Assembly (NCBI RefSeq): GCF_014695375.1 | Contig: NZ_JACJOG010000059.1 | Span: 62,001 to 126,000 of the forward strand | Origin: Coleofasciculus sp. FACHB-T130 | GTDB lineage: Bacteria > Cyanobacteriota > Cyanobacteriia > Cyanobacteriales > FACHB-T130 | DNA length: 64,000 bases | Reading direction: 5' to 3' | Shown: positions 62,500 through 64,000 of the stretch, piece by piece | Layout of the letters: each line of letters opens with the position of its first letter | Position numbering within the stretch: the first letter of the stretch is position 1 | Made by a program: the position numbers and the translations under genes | The notes under the pieces: model-generated | What the model saw: only the letters and a program-made list of their open reading frames with translations | What the model was told of the DNA's origin: nothing | The model's database searches: none

Positions 62500-63255
62500 A
62501 TGCGCGAAATTGCCAAGCGAGTTATCTCCGCGTTGCCGCAGTGGTGGCAATCGCACATATTGCCCTTGTTATTTACGATTCCAGCAGCGGGTCTATTCGT
62601 TGCTGCCCTAGGGATGTGGGGATTTGCCCAAATTGCTGACGAAGTTTTAGACAAAGAAACACAAGCCATTGATACGGCAATTTTAGTGGTTATCAAAAGC
62701 CTGCACGCGCCGCTGCTCGATCGGCTAATGCTGGGATTCACATTTGTGGGAGAACCCACGGTGTTGCTGGTCATTTGCTTGGGCTTCGGGATTTGGCTGT
62801 ACCGAGACGGTCGGCGAGGGCAAGCCATAACACTTGCGATCGCTGGAGTGGGTGCGGTTGGCTTAAACTATTTACTCAAAGTGGTATTTGGTCGCGCTCG
62901 TCCGGCGCTTTGGGATCGGGTCATTGATGTGGGTCAATACAGCTTCCCCAGCGGTCATGCGATGATTTCAATGGTTGTTTACGGCGCACTTGGCTATTTA
63001 CTGGTCAAGCAGTTGAGTAAATGGCACATAGCGATCGCTAGCGGGACACTGCTATTGGTTACGGGTATTGGCCTGAGTCGGCTTTATCTTGGCGTCCATT
63101 GGCCTACGGATGTCGTCGCTGGCTATGCAGCAGGGATTGTGTGGTTGATGACCTGTATCCTCAGCCTAGAAATTTGGCAAGAATATTACAAGCCAGCCCG
63201 TCAAAAAACGCCCGTCCCTAACGAAGAAGAATCCAATATCGCTAACCGCAGATAA
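62500..63255 (+). CDS. PAP2-family membrane phosphatase
   Basis: A 251-residue membrane protein with about six spans. The three PAP2 phosphatase motifs are present: KVVFGRARP (C1), SFPSGHAM (C2) and SRLYLGVHWPTDVVAG (C3). Likely substrates are lipid phosphates such as phosphatidate or undecaprenyl diphosphate at the periplasmic face. The exact one is not evident. The C-terminal tail is charged. It probably shares a transcript with the small gene before it. Confidence 0.9.
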   Translation: MREIAKRVISALPQWWQSHILPLLFTIPAAGLFVAALGMWGFAQIADEVLDKETQAIDTAILVVIKSLHAPLLDRLMLGFTFVGEPTVLLVICLGFGIWLYRDGRRGQAITLAIAGVGAVGLNYLLKVVFGRARPALWDRVIDVGQYSFPSGHAMISMVVYGALGYLLVKQLSKWHIAIASGTLLLVTGIGLSRLYLGVHWPTDVVAGYAAGIVWLMTCILSLEIWQEYYKPARQKTPVPNEEESNIANRR

Positions 63256-63287
63256 GGGAAAACACACCTAAATCAGGGCGTATAGGA

Positions 63288-63782
63288 ATGAAATTAATGA
63301 GCAGCAAAGTCTCGGACATCGCAGTAAAAACTATCAACGGTGAAGACAAACAACTTTCCGAGTACGGCGGAAAGGTACTTTTAATCGTGAATGTCGCTTC
63401 CCAGTGCGGCTACACGCCTCAGTACAAAGGATTAGAGCAGTTAAACCAAAAGTACCAGGATCAGGGATTGCGCGTTCTAGGATTCCCTTGCAATGACTTT
63501 GGAGCGCAAGAACCCGGTAGCAATGAAGAGATTGTGAATTTCTGCACGACCAACTACGGCGTCAGCTTTGAGATGTTTGACAAAGTTCATGCCAAAGGTC
63601 AAGAACAGCATCCGCTGTATGCTCGGCTTACCAGTGCAGTACAGCCTACGGGAAATGTTTCTTGGAACTTTGAGAAGTTCTTAGTCAGTAAGCAAGGTGA
63701 AGTCGTGGCTCGATTTAATAGCAGTGTGAAGCCAGATTCACCAGAATTGATTGCAGCGATTGAGCGGGAATTAGCCCAGTAA
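63288..63782 (+). CDS. Glutathione peroxidase (Cys type)
   Basis: A 164-residue thiol peroxidase. The catalytic tetrad is visible: Cys40 in VASQCGYTPQY (Cys replaces selenocysteine), Gln in GFPCNDFGAQEPG, and Trp and Asn in NVSWNFEKF. It reduces hydroperoxides, in cyanobacteria mostly lipid peroxides with NADPH or thioredoxin as donor. The start may be ATG 63288 or ATG 63297 (MSSKVSD). It follows the PAP2 gene by 32 bases. Confidence 0.93.
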   Translation: MKLMSSKVSDIAVKTINGEDKQLSEYGGKVLLIVNVASQCGYTPQYKGLEQLNQKYQDQGLRVLGFPCNDFGAQEPGSNEEIVNFCTTNYGVSFEMFDKVHAKGQEQHPLYARLTSAVQPTGNVSWNFEKFLVSKQGEVVARFNSSVKPDSPELIAAIERELAQ

Positions 63783-63794
63783 GTCAAGGAATTT

Positions 63795-64000
63795 ATGTCT
63801 GTCCAGAATTTGTTAAACTTAACCGTTCAAGAAGCACATAAAATCCTCAAAGTTTTCGACTGCTTAAGGATAGATTCCAGTGAAGATGCACCGGATAAAG
63901 ATTCAATTCGCCAAGCGCTACTTTTGGTAACTGAGCTTTCTGATAACCAAATACTAGGGGTTTGTGCCGATACAACAGAGCAAGGGATTAAAGCTTTAAA
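63795..64000 (+). CDS. DUF1824 family protein, N-terminal part (partial)
   Basis: The frame runs off the window end. MSVQNLLNLTVQEAHKILKVFDCL and IRQALLLVTELSDNQILGVCADTTEQGIKAL match what I recall of DUF1824, a small cyanobacterial protein family of unknown function. AAGGA precedes the ATG by 4 bases. It starts 12 bases after the glutathione peroxidase stop and is probably cotranscribed with it. Confidence 0.7.
   Translation, partial: MSVQNLLNLTVQEAHKILKVFDCLRIDSSEDAPDKDSIRQALLLVTELSDNQILGVCADTTEQGIKAL

Noticed and set aside
1-64000. tRNA, rRNA or prophage genes
   Set aside because: No T-loop/anticodon pattern, rRNA signature, integrase or phage structural gene was found by eye. A tRNAscan-SE run would settle the tRNA point.

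Overview
The window is chromosomal DNA of a cyanobacterium. The octamer GCGATCGC (HIP1) is scattered through genes and gaps. Many genes are cyanobacterial types: a 337-residue Gap2, CruA-like lycopene cyclase, Ycf29-like regulator, DUF760, DUF3593, DUF2499, DUF1824, TIGR02450 and CyaC-type cyclases. Genes lie on both strands in short operons, with no rRNA, tRNA, CRISPR array or intact insertion sequence that I can see. A multicellular or otherwise large-genome lineage fits the wide gaps and abundant small repeats, but this is inference.

Layout. 1-6.2 kb: 3' end of thiL, gap2, a decayed TPR gene, nadD, then murC-murB-ebfC (cell wall plus nucleoid protein). 6.3-11 kb: SGNH hydrolase-like protein, small tyrosine phosphatase, LuxR-type response regulator divergent from an HpcH/HpaI aldolase, and a 2OG-Fe oxygenase. 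11.3-13.7 kb: pgi and a RelE-like toxin with a candidate antitoxin. 13.8-17.7 kb: a tight four-gene run (LivM-type permease, LivG-type ATPase, membrane-anchored esterase, fluoroacetate-dehalogenase-like enzyme). 17.8-22.7 kb: CAP lipoprotein, RNase D, Cys-less rhodanese, a gene-poor kilobase with a long palindrome, DUF760, scpB, and an ABC-2 ATPase with a TIGR02450 protein. 22.9-29 kb: S9 peptidase, Rpn-like nuclease and small acidic protein as an operon, then a secreted protein, truB and a DUF1963 protein.

29-34 kb: DUF1400 alpha/beta hydrolase and a 1017-residue sensor/receiver/adenylate cyclase whose histidine kinase phospho-acceptor is replaced by Gln. 34.6-40 kb: argF, lexA (with its own SOS box), AmpG-like permease, a small membrane protein, GNAT, and a disordered protein with an IS1-type zinc ribbon. 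40-47.7 kb: HEAT-repeat protein, family 4 uracil-DNA glycosylase, phosphoribosyltransferase, VOC protein, Tat-exported aldo/keto reductase, class I FBP aldolase and aspartate aminotransferase. 48-57.3 kb: DUF7219-like protein, DAHP synthase, gamma-glutamyltransferase, acylphosphatase, a charged repeat protein made of HIP1-bearing tandem units, a CPBP protease, a haem-sensor adenylate cyclase, DUF3593/DUF2499 and csaB. 57.4-64 kb: GNAT, coiled-coil protein, a small MITE, cruA carrying an in-frame heptanucleotide array, a small conserved protein behind a structured leader, PAP2 phosphatase, glutathione peroxidase and the start of a DUF1824 gene.

Themes. Central carbon metabolism is well represented (gap2, pgi, class I aldolase). 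Two adenylate cyclases of different subclasses suggest cAMP signalling from periplasmic cues. Small repeats (heptamer arrays, palindromes, MITE) have entered coding sequences at least twice without breaking frame. I see no single large undescribed system. The best leads are the degenerate kinase-cyclase, the transporter/dehalogenase operon, the heptamer array inside cruA and the structured leader at 62.2 kb.
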